From Tatlockia sp. (GTDB lineage Bacteria > Pseudomonadota > Gammaproteobacteria > Legionellales > Legionellaceae): DNA of 64,000 nt. Position 1 is the stretch's first letter; the number at the start of each line of letters is the position of its first letter. The stretch lies in the NCBI GenBank assembly GCA_013697725.1, contig JACCWI010000052.1, positions 1 to 64,000 on the forward strand, written 5' to 3'. The position numbers were made by a program, and so were the translations under genes. The notes beneath the pieces are model-generated. The model saw nothing but the letters and a program-made list of their open reading frames with translations. It was not told the origin of the DNA and did no database searches. Below, in pieces: positions 42,235 through 51,397 of the stretch.

Positions 42235-44550
42235 CTAATTTTGGAAGTTTGGAAAATTTTTTAAATAATCATTTATTGCTTCAGGATTATTGGGGTGCGC
42301 ATAATAAAAACCTTGCGCGTAATCACAGCCCTGATTAATTACGAATTCATTTTGTAATTCCGTTTCAACACCTTCTGCTACGACTTCCAAATCTAAACTA
42401 TGACCCAAGGTTATAATTGCACGAGCAATAGCCGCCTCATTCTCTTTGTTGTCAACTTGAGAGGTAAATGATTTATCAATTTTTAACTTATCAAGCGGAA
42501 ATTGCTTTAAATATGATAGGCTTGAATAACCTGTGCCGAAATCATCAATCACAAGCTTAATACCCATCGCTTTTAACTGGTGCATTTTCTCAACCGCATA
42601 ATTCACATTATCAACTAACAAACTTTCTGTTAATTCTAGTTCTAAAAATCTCGGGGATAAATTTGTTTTGGCTAAGATTTCGCCAACAATTTCAGGAAAA
42701 TTTCGTTGTCGGAATTGTCGGCCAGAAACATTCACAGCAATGCTTAATTCACTAAATCCCTGTTCATGCCAGTGTTTAATTTGTGAGCAGGATTCTTCTA
42801 AAACCCATTTACCGATATCTAAAATCAAACTATTTTCCTCAGCTATACTGATAAAATCAGCGGGCATCAATCGTCCTAGCAAATGATTATTCCATCTAAT
42901 CAGGGCTTCAAGACCCAAAATTTTTTTATTTCTTAAATCGATTATTGGTTGATAGTGCAGGAAGAATTCGTTATTTTTAATGGCATCATGTAGAGCATTA
43001 TCCAATTGCATGCGATTAATAACGCGACTTTTCATTTCTTCTTCATAGACGCGATAATTATTTCGGCCGCTATCTTTGGCATGATACATTGATAAATCAG
43101 CATTTTTCATGAGCGATTCAAAGTCAAAACCATCCTTTGGATAATAGCATATGCCTATGCTTGCAGTGATTTTTAAGCTATATTGATCGATCTGAAAGGG
43201 TTTGCTCTCAATGCTATATAAAATATCCTGCGCCATATGCTTAGCCTGGGCTTCATTCAATAAATCTGGTAAAAGAATGACAAATTCATCACCACCAAGT
43301 CTAGCTACTGTGTCGAATTTATTAGTCGCAATTAATAAGCGATTAGAGACAGCTTGCAATAACTTATCTCCCATCGTATGCCCAATGGTGTCATTGGTCA
43401 TTTTAAAATGATCTAAGTCTAAAAAGAGAAAAGCCAGGAGGGATTTTTTTTTCCTGGCTTGAATTATTGCCTGTTCAACTCTGTCTATTAAAAGCACACG
43501 ATTGGGTAGTTCGGTTAAAGGATCATGTGTTGCTTGAAGAATTAATTGTTTTTCCATCTCTCGTCTCTCAGTAATATCATTGAGAAAACAAACATAATGG
43601 CTTACTTTTTTAAAAGAATTTTCTATCGGAGAGATACTTAACTGACACCAAAAAATTTCTCCGTTTTTGCGATAACTTTCAAGCTCAACTTTTTCCTCTC
43701 GTCGCTCTGTAATTGCAACTTCGAGGCGATTTAGATTAGTTAGATCAGTCTTAACACCTTGCAAATAAGTGATATTTTTCCCAATTAATTGTTTTTTTAA
43801 ATAACCAGAAATTAATTCAAACGCTTTATTGGCATAAATTATGGGATGGTTGGGTTTTGTAATATCAATAATGGCCACCCCATGAGTGCTGGCTTCAATG
43901 GCACGTTCTCGTATGCGCTTCTCATCTTCTGACATGACTCGCTGTGTCATGTCACGAAAGCTATATACTCGACCTACAACTTCAGTTCCCACACGCTGAG
44001 GTTGAGTGAAACGCTCAAAAATACGGCCATCTTTAAAATATAATAAAGGTAACTGACCTTGCCACTCAGGGTTTTCATATAGGTATTGGACATCGGCAAT
44101 AATTAATTCGGGATTACTTAATTGTTCCAATATGTACTCAAAACTTATACTTTCCTTACCCGACTCAAGCATGTATGAAGGAATACGCCACATTTCTACA
44201 AATTTTTGATTCCAATCAACAACTTGACCCTTACCGTTGACCATCATAATTCCGTCTGCAGTTGACTCAAGTGTTGCACGAAGAAGCGATAGGGATTTTT
44301 CCAAGTCAATATTCTTTTCAAAAATCGCATTGGTTTCTACTTGTACATTTGATACTAGAGGGTCTTTAGTTAATTGTGGAGATTGAGAATGACTGTTTTG
44401 CCATTTTTCTACCAAAGTGGATAGTTTTGGTGTTTCCACTTCAATTCCCAGTTCAGCACAAATATTGCTAATAGTGGGCTCAACGCCCATTTTTTGTAGT
44501 AGTTTCGCGGCGGATGCAACCTTTTGATAAGTAAGTCTTTGTCTACTCAC
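42235..44550 (-). CDS. KfrA-like/PAS/PAS/GGDEF/EAL cyclic-di-GMP protein
   Basis: 771 residues from a GTG start. Residues 1-50 (RLTYQKVASAAKLLQKMGVE, then SNICAELGIE) resemble the KfrA N-terminal DNA-binding domain of plasmid proteins. PAS domains are at about 85-200 and 210-330 (DITERREMEK linker). The diguanylate cyclase has intact GGDEF at 420-424 (ARLGGDEFVILL), and the phosphodiesterase has intact EAL at 549-551 (LGLEALIRW) plus DDFGTGYSSL. Both active sites look complete, so it may make or break c-di-GMP depending on the sensed signal. No membrane helix is seen, so it is cytoplasmic. The HTH-like domain is unusual for this class. Confidence 0.92.
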   Translation of the reverse strand: MSRQRLTYQKVASAAKLLQKMGVEPTISNICAELGIEVETPKLSTLVEKWQNSHSQSPQLTKDPLVSNVQVETNAIFEKNIDLEKSLSLLRATLESTADGIMMVNGKGQVVDWNQKFVEMWRIPSYMLESGKESISFEYILEQLSNPELIIADVQYLYENPEWQGQLPLLYFKDGRIFERFTQPQRVGTEVVGRVYSFRDMTQRVMSEDEKRIRERAIEASTHGVAIIDITKPNHPIIYANKAFELISGYLKKQLIGKNITYLQGVKTDLTNLNRLEVAITERREEKVELESYRKNGEIFWCQLSISPIENSFKKVSHYVCFLNDITERREMEKQLILQATHDPLTELPNRVLLIDRVEQAIIQARKKKSLLAFLFLDLDHFKMTNDTIGHTMGDKLLQAVSNRLLIATNKFDTVARLGGDEFVILLPDLLNEAQAKHMAQDILYSIESKPFQIDQYSLKITASIGICYYPKDGFDFESLMKNADLSMYHAKDSGRNNYRVYEEEMKSRVINRMQLDNALHDAIKNNEFFLHYQPIIDLRNKKILGLEALIRWNNHLLGRLMPADFISIAEENSLILDIGKWVLEESCSQIKHWHEQGFSELSIAVNVSGRQFRQRNFPEIVGEILAKTNLSPRFLELELTESLLVDNVNYAVEKMHQLKAMGIKLVIDDFGTGYSSLSYLKQFPLDKLKIDKSFTSQVDNKENEAAIARAIITLGHSLDLEVVAEGVETELQNEFVINQGCDYAQGFYYAHPNNPEAINDYLKNFPNFQN

Positions 44551-44860
44551 GATCCCTCGCTTGGATTGGCAGTGCTAAAAATTCTAATAATATCAAATAG
44601 TAACTGAAAAAAATAAAAACCACTATCTATTCTAGTATGAGCTATTATTTCACAATTTGCTCAAGCCAGTCTGATATTAAGCAATAGCATATAACTTTAA
44701 AGTCTAACCTAATCTAGAATTATATTTATTCAAAATTAAATTCTATCGCACAAATTGATCTAGTAAACTGTAAGCAATTAGCTACAATTGTATAAATAGT
44801 TATCATTTTGAAATTTATTTCCATGAAAATTAAATTTAATTCAGGCAAAAGGAGCAGTCT
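44551..44860. other. Divergent intergenic region
   Basis: 310 AT-rich bases between the GGDEF/EAL gene and the alcohol dehydrogenase operon, which diverge. It must hold both promoters, but no hexamer pair stands out. AAGGAGCAG just ahead of 44861 is the RBS of the dehydrogenase. Confidence 0.45.
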
Positions 44861-46036
44861 ATGAAAGCTTTACGCTGGTATGGAAAAAAGGATGTTCGGG
44901 TTGAAAAAGTCGAGGAACCTCAATTAGTCAATCAACATGATGCCATTATCCGAATTACAGCGACGGCGATATGTGGGTCGGATTTACACCTGTATAATGG
45001 AATTATGCCCACCATGGAAAAAGGAGATATCCTGGGCCATGAATTTATGGGTGAAGTGGTGGAACTGGGCAGGCGTGCTGCGAAAACTCTTAAAATTGGT
45101 GATAAGGTGGTTGTCCCTTTTACCATAGCTTGCGGAAAATGTGATCCCTGTCATCAGCAATTATTTTCATTATGTGATAGCTCAAATCCGAATGAGGAAC
45201 TAGCCAAAGCTCAACTTGGTCAATCCCCTTCTGGTGTGTTTGGTTATTCTCATCTTTTAGGCGGTTTTTCCGGCGGTCAAGCCGAATTTGTTCGAGTTCC
45301 CTATGCTGATATTGGCCCTATTAAAATCCCCGAGGGTCTTGCCGATGAAAAAGTTCTATTTTTATCCGATATTTTGCCCACAGGCTATATGGCTGCTTTG
45401 AATGGAGATATTAAAAAGGGAGATATCGTTGCGGTTTGGGGTTGTGGGCCGGTTGGGCAGTTTACCATGCAATCTGCGTGGATGCTTGGAGCAGGCCGGG
45501 TTATTGGTATCGATTGTATCCCTGAACGACTTCGTATGGCAGAAAATTTATCTAAAGCCGAAACTATTAATTTTGAGGAAGAAGATGTTTATGACGCGCT
45601 TATGGCGATGACTCGCGGCAAAGGGCCACGTGTATGTATTGACGCGGTAGGATGCGAAGCTCATGTTGGCCCTACTGTAGATTCCTATATGGATAGAGTC
45701 AAACAAGCGACTTTTTTAGTTTCGGATAGGGCGCATGTACTAAGAGAAGCCATTCAATGTTGTGCAAAGGGTGGAACAATATCCGTGCCTGGCGTTTATG
45801 TCGGCTATATTGATAACCTTCCCTTTGGAGCAGCAATGAACAAAGGGCTAACAATCAAAATGGGTCAAACACATGTACAACGATTTATGAAACCTTTATT
45901 GGAAAAAATCATGAATGGTGAAATTGATCCCTCAAAAATTATTAGCCATCGATTAAAACTTAAAGATGCAGCAAAAGGTTATAAAATTTTTGATGAGAAA
46001 AAAAATGAATGCACTAAAATAGTATTAACTCCATAA
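44861..46036 (+). CDS. Zinc-dependent alcohol dehydrogenase, formaldehyde-dehydrogenase-like
   Basis: 391 residues, medium-chain dehydrogenase family. Visible are the catalytic zinc ligands [11 protein letters not shown] and LGHEFMGEV, the structural-zinc cysteines in [16 protein letters not shown], and an NAD(P)-binding GCGPVGQF. The length and the [19 protein letters not shown] block match the glutathione-independent formaldehyde dehydrogenase group. It oxidises an alcohol or aldehyde with NAD(P). It heads a tight operon (10-bp gap) with a hemerythrin and a YihY membrane protein, suggesting a stress or redox role rather than carbon catabolism. Confidence 0.9.
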   Translation: MKALRWYGKKDVRVEKVEEPQLVNQHDAIIRITATAICGSDLHLYNGIMPTMEKGDILGHEFMGEVVELGRRAAKTLKIGDKVVVPFTIACGKCDPCHQQLFSLCDSSNPNEELAKAQLGQSPSGVFGYSHLLGGFSGGQAEFVRVPYADIGPIKIPEGLADEKVLFLSDILPTGYMAALNGDIKKGDIVAVWGCGPVGQFTMQSAWMLGAGRVIGIDCIPERLRMAENLSKAETINFEEEDVYDALMAMTRGKGPRVCIDAVGCEAHVGPTVDSYMDRVKQATFLVSDRAHVLREAIQCCAKGGTISVPGVYVGYIDNLPFGAAMNKGLTIKMGQTHVQRFMKPLLEKIMNGEIDPSKIISHRLKLKDAAKGYKIFDEKKNECTKIVLTP

Positions 46037-46046
46037 GGGGAATATC

Positions 46047-46499
46047 ATGGATATCTATGAGTATTTGAAAACCGATCATGACAAGGTCAGCGCTTTATTC
46101 AAACAATTCAAAAAAGCGCCCGCTAAACGTAAAGCGGCCATTGCAACACTCATCGCAGATGAGTTAATTGCTCACGCCAAATCGGAGCAAGAGACTTTTT
46201 ATAGAGTTCTGGAGCAATATTCTCAAAGCGAAGACGAAGCACTTCATGGCTGGAAAGAACATGAAGAGATAGAAAACCAAATTAATTCATTTGATAATAA
46301 AGCCATGACTGAAAAATCGCTAAATACTAAAGTAGAGAAACTTGAAGAATTAGTGAATCATCACGTTAAAGAGGAAGAAGGTGATATCTTTAAAAAGGCA
46401 AAAAAAGTAATAACTAGTGATCAAAGTTATGCAATTAAAGAATTAATGCATGATTTAAAACATCAATGGTTATTAAAAAGACAGCGAAAATCGCTTTAA
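46047..46499 (+). CDS. Hemerythrin HHE domain protein
   Basis: 150 residues, paralogous to the protein at 17573. Candidate metal ligands are in EYLKTDHDKVS, IAHAKSEQETFYRVLEQYS, HGWKEHEEIENQ and VNHHVKEEEGDIFKKAK. It is positioned second in the alcohol dehydrogenase operon, 10 bp after the dehydrogenase and 27 bp before the YihY gene. A basic C-terminal tail (LLKRQRKSL) is distinctive. It probably senses or scavenges O2, NO or iron. Confidence 0.9.
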   Translation: MDIYEYLKTDHDKVSALFKQFKKAPAKRKAAIATLIADELIAHAKSEQETFYRVLEQYSQSEDEALHGWKEHEEIENQINSFDNKAMTEKSLNTKVEKLEELVNHHVKEEEGDIFKKAKKVITSDQSYAIKELMHDLKHQWLLKRQRKSL

Positions 46500-46526
46500 C
46501 CTAGAGAATATTTACAGAGAAATGCT

Positions 46527-47366
46527 TTGAAAAAAAAAATATTAAGATTTATTAAATTACTTCTTGCCTCATACAGTGCAGATAATGTTCCAAGTATGGC
46601 GGCTGCTTTAGCTTATTATACCCTTTTCGCCTTAACTCCACTTTTGATTATTTCCATTTCAATCTGTGGTTTATTTTTAGGAGCTGAGGCTGCGCAAGGG
46701 CAAATCGTTAATCAAGTCAGTGGCTTAGTCGGTTATGAAGCTGGGAAGCAGATACAAGACATGATTCAGAGTGCCAATAAGCCAGTAACTGCCTACTTTG
46801 CGCAGATTTTAGGGTTTGCTATGCTGATATTTGGCGCCTCAGGTATTTTTAGTGAAATTCAAAATGGGTTAAACAAAATTTGGGGTTTAAAAACCAATCA
46901 ACATGAAACTTGGGCTGTACTTTTTAAGCACAGGTTTTTAACGTTTTTAATGGTTTTACTAGTAACTTTGTTATTGCTTTTATCTTTGCTTATTAATGTT
47001 GCTGTTACCACACTAAGTGATTTTGTAAATCCCTATTTTGCTATTGATAAATTAGTTATTTTTATGTCTTTTTTGGTTTCATTTTTCTTCACAACCTTAT
47101 TATTTGCCCTCTGTTTTAAGGTGCTTCCCGACGTTTATATAGAATGGAAAGATGTTTGGATTGGGGCATTGATTACCTCGCTGCTTTTTACGCTTGGAAA
47201 ATTTCTCTTAGCGCTTTATCTTTATAAAACTAATATTGCCAGTGTGTTTGGAGCAGCAGGCTCAATCGTAGTACTTCTAGTTTGGGTTTATTATGCCTCA
47301 CAGATATTTTTTATTGGTGCTGAAATTTCTAATATTATAGCTCAGCGCTCATCGGCTATTCGCTAA
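46527..47366 (+). CDS. YihY/BrkB family inner-membrane protein
   Basis: 279 residues from a TTG start (AGAGA as a weak RBS). It has the YihY signature ADNVPSMAAALAYYTLFALT, the IFSEIQNGLNKIWGL loop, and at least five hydrophobic segments, ending in FIGAEISNI. The family was once miscalled RNase BN and its biochemical role is still open; it is linked to envelope stress and serum resistance. Length is normal (270-300). It is third in the operon, and its start is not coupled by overlap. An ATG at 46522 is followed at once by a stop. Confidence 0.88.
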   Translation: MKKKILRFIKLLLASYSADNVPSMAAALAYYTLFALTPLLIISISICGLFLGAEAAQGQIVNQVSGLVGYEAGKQIQDMIQSANKPVTAYFAQILGFAMLIFGASGIFSEIQNGLNKIWGLKTNQHETWAVLFKHRFLTFLMVLLVTLLLLLSLLINVAVTTLSDFVNPYFAIDKLVIFMSFLVSFFFTTLLFALCFKVLPDVYIEWKDVWIGALITSLLFTLGKFLLALYLYKTNIASVFGAAGSIVVLLVWVYYASQIFFIGAEISNIIAQRSSAIR

Positions 47367-47414
47367 ATTCTAAAATTATAAGGAGCTAAAATTGATTTTA
47401 TCTCCTTAATGCTC

Positions 47415-47909
47415 TCAGGGCCAAGGATGAAATGGATCAATAAACACACTAACATCCGCTAATTGCCCTATAGCGAATTTTGTTTTTGGATCAAGAGCAC
47501 AGGCCTTATAGGAAGCGGTTTTATTAATTTTATCGTAATGCAAATTAGACAAAGTTACTGTGTCATTCACTGATTTATTATCTTTAAAAGCATGAATCAT
47601 GGCGTTAGGATAAATGTCGTTATGCGCCCAAGTTAGAGCAAAATCAGCCCAATTCATCACACCAGAAGTGCGCGCTGGCTCATTAGCAAAGAATATAATC
47701 TGGGCTTTTAAATCGGATAAATGAATGGAATAACAATTTCCACTTAGCTTTTCGGGGGTTATAATTCCTAAACCCGCATGTTGAAAAAATAATATTTTAG
47801 GCTTTGGACTTATAAGTCTTTTTATCAGATTAGATTGATATAAAATCACCATAGCGGCTATGGAGATAACGGTAAAGATATACAGTTTTCTTTTATTAGA
47901 ATGCACCAC
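47415..47909 (-). CDS. Hypothetical single-pass membrane protein
   Basis: 164 residues from a GTG at 47909, preceded by AAGGAG at 5-nt spacing; an upstream in-frame ATG at 47960 lies within the previous gene. One N-terminal hydrophobic segment (KLYIFTVISIAAMVILY) is followed by a periplasmic domain of about 130 residues with HLSDLKAQIIFFANEPAR and ending DVSVFIDPFHPWP. No family is recognised by eye. It overlaps the preceding membrane-protein gene by 14 bases, so translation is coupled. It probably works with that gene. Confidence 0.6.
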   Translation of the reverse strand: MVHSNKRKLYIFTVISIAAMVILYQSNLIKRLISPKPKILFFQHAGLGIITPEKLSGNCYSIHLSDLKAQIIFFANEPARTSGVMNWADFALTWAHNDIYPNAMIHAFKDNKSVNDTVTLSNLHYDKINKTASYKACALDPKTKFAIGQLADVSVFIDPFHPWP

Positions 47910-48969
47910 AGATACTCCTTTTTTCTTCGATTTGAGCTTCAACACTAACTTCATCTTCATCTGGAGGGGTTAAATTATCTTGATAAGACCAAACGCTGAC
48001 TATAATTTCAAGAATGGCTGGAAGAACGCCCACTAAAACGAGTGCGATGACTCCAGTTTCCAAACTATGAGAAGAGAACCATAAAGGCAAATAGTCAAAC
48101 ATCAGTGAGACTAAGGGTAGAAAAACAAGTCCGATATTAATTTCCAGACTTCTAAGCTGATTAACTATTTGGCTTGAAAGAGGATGCAGAACAGATAAAG
48201 CTCCAATAATTGACATGGCAAGTGCTAAACCCATTAAAATTTGTTTTTGGTTAATGGGATCTATAGGAGAGACTGCATCCACAAAGGCATCGGTCAGAGC
48301 ATAGCCGGCCGTATAAGTGGTTGCTCCCATTTGAATCGCTTTAAAAAGCATTTCTTTAAGTGTTAATAAAGCAATCAGAAAAGTCTCTCCCTGATATTGA
48401 TTTTTAATTTCTGGATAAGAAAAATTGCTCGGATCAGGTTTTCCCAACATTAAAGCTTTAGCAGATAGACCTTGATCCAATACAACAATAATTGAACAGG
48501 CAATTTGTAAGGTACTATTAAAACTTAAATTGAGAGGCATTTTGCGAAGAAAACTGGCGATTGCTAGCATTTTAATTACATTTTTTTCAGTCAAAGTATA
48601 GACTGCTGTAGCATCCGGCGCTTTATCTTTTAATCCGGATAAAGCCAACACACCCGCAGCCCCTCCCCTGATTCCCCAATAACTTAAGAGAAGAATTTCA
48701 AGGCGCTTATGATCGTCTACAGTAAATTTATGTCCCATCATCGTAAGAGCGAGGATAACGTGATTTACTAGAACTGCCCCGCCTAATGCTGTACCCTTTG
48801 CTTGCTCAAGAAAACTTTTAACATAGGGTTTGACAATAGATAAATTTCTTAGCTGAGGGAGTTTTTGTTCGTCTTGAATTGAAGGATTATCCAGTAAGTG
48901 GCTATTCTCTTGATTTAGATCTGCAACAGTTGATGGAGATGTTTGAGAAAAAAAACCTTTAGTTTTCAT
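47896..48969 (-). CDS. Multi-pass inner-membrane protein of unknown function
   Basis: 357 residues. An N-terminal cytoplasmic part (about 1-55) is followed by several hydrophobic stretches (AVLVNHVILALTMMG, ILMGLALAMSIIGALSVL, IGLVFLPLVSLMFDYLPLW, GVIALVLVGVLPAILEIIVS), about six helices in all, and a short acidic C-tail (PPDEDEVSVEAQIEEK). No signal peptide and no transporter motif. It forms a two-gene unit with the single-pass protein whose start it overlaps. Unknown family. Confidence 0.6.
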   Translation of the reverse strand: MKTKGFFSQTSPSTVADLNQENSHLLDNPSIQDEQKLPQLRNLSIVKPYVKSFLEQAKGTALGGAVLVNHVILALTMMGHKFTVDDHKRLEILLLSYWGIRGGAAGVLALSGLKDKAPDATAVYTLTEKNVIKMLAIASFLRKMPLNLSFNSTLQIACSIIVVLDQGLSAKALMLGKPDPSNFSYPEIKNQYQGETFLIALLTLKEMLFKAIQMGATTYTAGYALTDAFVDAVSPIDPINQKQILMGLALAMSIIGALSVLHPLSSQIVNQLRSLEINIGLVFLPLVSLMFDYLPLWFSSHSLETGVIALVLVGVLPAILEIIVSVWSYQDNLTPPDEDEVSVEAQIEEKRSICGAF

Positions 48970-49082
48970 ACACTAGTACTCCTGAACTTCACTTTGACTT
49001 TAGCTAGGCTTATAAGTGAAATTGAGAAGTATGCATGATAAAACTTAAGGCAATATTAACTATTAAAAAGCAAAATTTATTT

Positions 49083-49293
49083 CACAGAGCCTCATCAAAG
49101 TTTAAAATCTCATCACTTTTAAAAATTGAGCAAGGGTAGCCTTGGTGCAGCGTAGGGTAATCAAGGTTTTCATTCTTTGACGAATCTGACCAACCCATTT
49201 AGAGAAACCTTGCTTAAGCTACGCTGCATCAAGGCTAAGTTTAAGGAATTTTCTTCTTTGGCAAATTTTTAAACTTTGAGGAAATCGCTCTGG
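49083..49293. repeat. MITE-like palindromic element
   Basis: About 210 bp of nested inverted repeats. Outer arms are TCAAAGTTTAAAA (49095-49107) and TTTTAAACTTTGA (49267-49279), flanked by CAGAGC and GCTCTG. Inner arms TAGCCTTGGTGCAGCGTAG (49137-49155) and CTACGCTGCATCAAGGCTA (49219-49237) match at 18 of 19, with a third pair AAGGTTT/AAACCTT inside. No coding capacity. A truncated copy lies at 27120-27165, so it has moved or been copied. Confidence 0.7.
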
Positions 49294-49412
49294 TTACTTT
49301 AAAGAATTGTTAGATTCTCAAAATCTCAATTTCTCTTTGCCAGCTTTTACCTAGATCAGATTTTGAACTTATGTTAATATATTATTCATTCTGTTTGTTT
49401 AATGAGGCAATG

Positions 49413-50801
49413 ATGTCCCAATCTAAAATCTCTATTGGCGATACTCAATTAGAAGCTCTAAAAGCAGTCTTGGAATCAATTAATACCAATGGCCTTATTC
49501 CTGCGAATAAAATTCCGAATAAAGTTTTAACCAACCCTGTCACTAATTGCCAATTAATTGATGGCGATATCTGTGTAAATTATGTCAATTTAAGCCAAGC
49601 CAAACCTATTGAAATAAAAGCCACGATGGCTATGGCGGTTGATGAAGAATATTGTGGAATTTATGGCATTTGCCTGGAGCGGCAATGGCCTTTTCAACGA
49701 TTTTCCTCTCCTAAATTATTGCATCTGGAAATATCAGATAGATTAATGCAGAGCGTTGTATTTATTTTAAATCCACCACAAAAGAATCCAAAAATTACAA
49801 TGGTTTATTGCGGAAAAATTCCCATCAAAGTAGCTTCCTATGAAGATGAACAACAGGAGGGCTTCTCTCAAAGTAGAGGGAAAAGTATCGTGACTGGGTT
49901 TGAAATGCCTCATTCAAATAACCTTACGGAAATTAAAACGCCACATAATTTTAAAAAAAATGAGGTGAAAGCGGTGCTGGTTCCTGAACATTTAGCCGCT
50001 CTGGCAGCCGAGATTTTTTGTGATCTTCCAATAATTCCTGTGATATCAAAAAAATTAAAATTAAATTCGCTTCCAAAAATTCTTGAACATTATCACAACG
50101 AGAAACTTGCCAAACCCATTGAAATCGAAGCCCCTGATTATCTTAATGCCTTAACTATTTATTGTGAAAAAAACAAATTAACAGAGTTTTCCTTACATGC
50201 CGTACGCTTGCACACAAGCTGTGATTTTATGGTTCGATCTATTTCCAAGGTATTGGGGTCTGAGCAGGTACTCAAATCAACCCATGCTAAAATAGCTCAG
50301 AAATTTGATGATGACAGTGCGTTTATCATTGTTCATAAAAGTTATGGGCAAAACAAACATAATCTATTTAAACGCTTACGTGAAAACAATCTTTTGCCTA
50401 TGCAATATATTTTAAAAATGGAGGAAGGAGCGGAATATACGAAGGTGCTCAATCTAAAACTTACAGAATTAAAGAATGGATTAATTATATCTAATATTTA
50501 TCATGAGCTATCTGAATCGCAATTATCTTTATTAATTGATCCGGCGATTAAAATTTCCCAGACGGATAACTATTATTATTATGTCTTAACCTATCCGCCT
50601 CAATTTGAAAACTATGTAAACAAGGTTATTAATAAATTTAGTGCTATGCAAGATGCCAGTATTAAAATACAGGCGTATTATCGTAGTTCACAAACTCAAA
50701 GGTTTTTCCAAAATTATCAACAAAAATATGAAAATTTAAAAGTTGCCCAGCAAGAATTGGAGTTGGCTGGTGAACAATTAAAAAACTTTGGTTCCTTATA
50801 G
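49413..50801 (+). CDS. Hypothetical protein with a C-terminal IQ-like calmodulin-binding motif
   Basis: 462 residues from the ATG at 49413, chosen for the GAGG 5 nt ahead; upstream ATGs at 49371 and 49410 are less likely. No recognised domain; the N-terminal and central parts contain mixed alpha/beta segments. Near the C-terminus IKIQAYYRSSQTQRFFQNYQ closely follows the IQ consensus (IQxxxRxxxx(R/K)xxF, with R one place late), followed by a charged helix KVAQQELELAGEQLKNFGSL. IQ motifs bind calmodulin, a eukaryotic protein, so this may be a host-directed effector. It lies 77 bp right of the palindromic element, in an AT-rich setting. Confidence 0.6.
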   Translation: MSQSKISIGDTQLEALKAVLESINTNGLIPANKIPNKVLTNPVTNCQLIDGDICVNYVNLSQAKPIEIKATMAMAVDEEYCGIYGICLERQWPFQRFSSPKLLHLEISDRLMQSVVFILNPPQKNPKITMVYCGKIPIKVASYEDEQQEGFSQSRGKSIVTGFEMPHSNNLTEIKTPHNFKKNEVKAVLVPEHLAALAAEIFCDLPIIPVISKKLKLNSLPKILEHYHNEKLAKPIEIEAPDYLNALTIYCEKNKLTEFSLHAVRLHTSCDFMVRSISKVLGSEQVLKSTHAKIAQKFDDDSAFIIVHKSYGQNKHNLFKRLRENNLLPMQYILKMEEGAEYTKVLNLKLTELKNGLIISNIYHELSESQLSLLIDPAIKISQTDNYYYYVLTYPPQFENYVNKVINKFSAMQDASIKIQAYYRSSQTQRFFQNYQQKYENLKVAQQELELAGEQLKNFGSL

Positions 50802-50858
50802 AGAGCTAAGACTAATTGATGTAATCTGAGTGACAATTGCAATTAATAAAGTTTTTAA

Positions 50859-51344
50859 ATGATTCGAAAAATAATCACCGGTGGACAAACGGGAGTCGAC
50901 CAAGCAGCATTATCAGCCGCTACAGAATCTGGAATTGATGTGGGTGGGTGGTGTCCTAAAAATGGCGCTGATGAAAATAATATCAATATCCTGGAATTGT
51001 ATCCTGCGCTAAAAGAAAGCCATTCTAAAAATCCTAATCTACGGACTAAACTAAATATTCGTGATTCTGATGGTACTCTCATAATTGTGCCTAGTTGGCC
51101 TCTGCCTGAAGCTTTAAAAGATGGCACACAATTGACTTTTGTATTGGCAAAACAACTCAAAAAACCTCATCTTATAATCAATTTAACTAAAAAAACACAA
51201 GCTAATGCTCAGATCAGTTCATGGATTGAGGATAATAATATTAGCAAGCTAAATATTGCAGGACCTCGAGAATCAAATTGTCCAGGAATTAATAGTGAAA
51301 CTTATCAGCTGTTGCTAGATCTATTTCGACACATGAATTTGTAA
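50859..51344 (+). CDS. Putative molybdenum-carrier / DprA-like Rossmann protein
   Basis: 161 residues. The start IRKIITGGQTGVDQAALSAA followed by DVGGWCPKNGADEN is the signature of the PF12694-type putative molybdenum-carrier family, with LOG/DprA-like Rossmann features. The RDSDGTLIIVPSWPLPEALK and ELYPALKE blocks match as well. No metal-binding proof is visible, so the molybdenum label is a family name only. It is a small cytoplasmic protein, monocistronic, 57 bp after the IQ-motif gene. Confidence 0.85.
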   Translation: MIRKIITGGQTGVDQAALSAATESGIDVGGWCPKNGADENNINILELYPALKESHSKNPNLRTKLNIRDSDGTLIIVPSWPLPEALKDGTQLTFVLAKQLKKPHLIINLTKKTQANAQISSWIEDNNISKLNIAGPRESNCPGINSETYQLLLDLFRHMNL

Positions 51345-51397
51345 ATTTTAGGCAAACCAGGAGCTTCCATTACAGAAACTCCCAGTTCGAGTTATTA

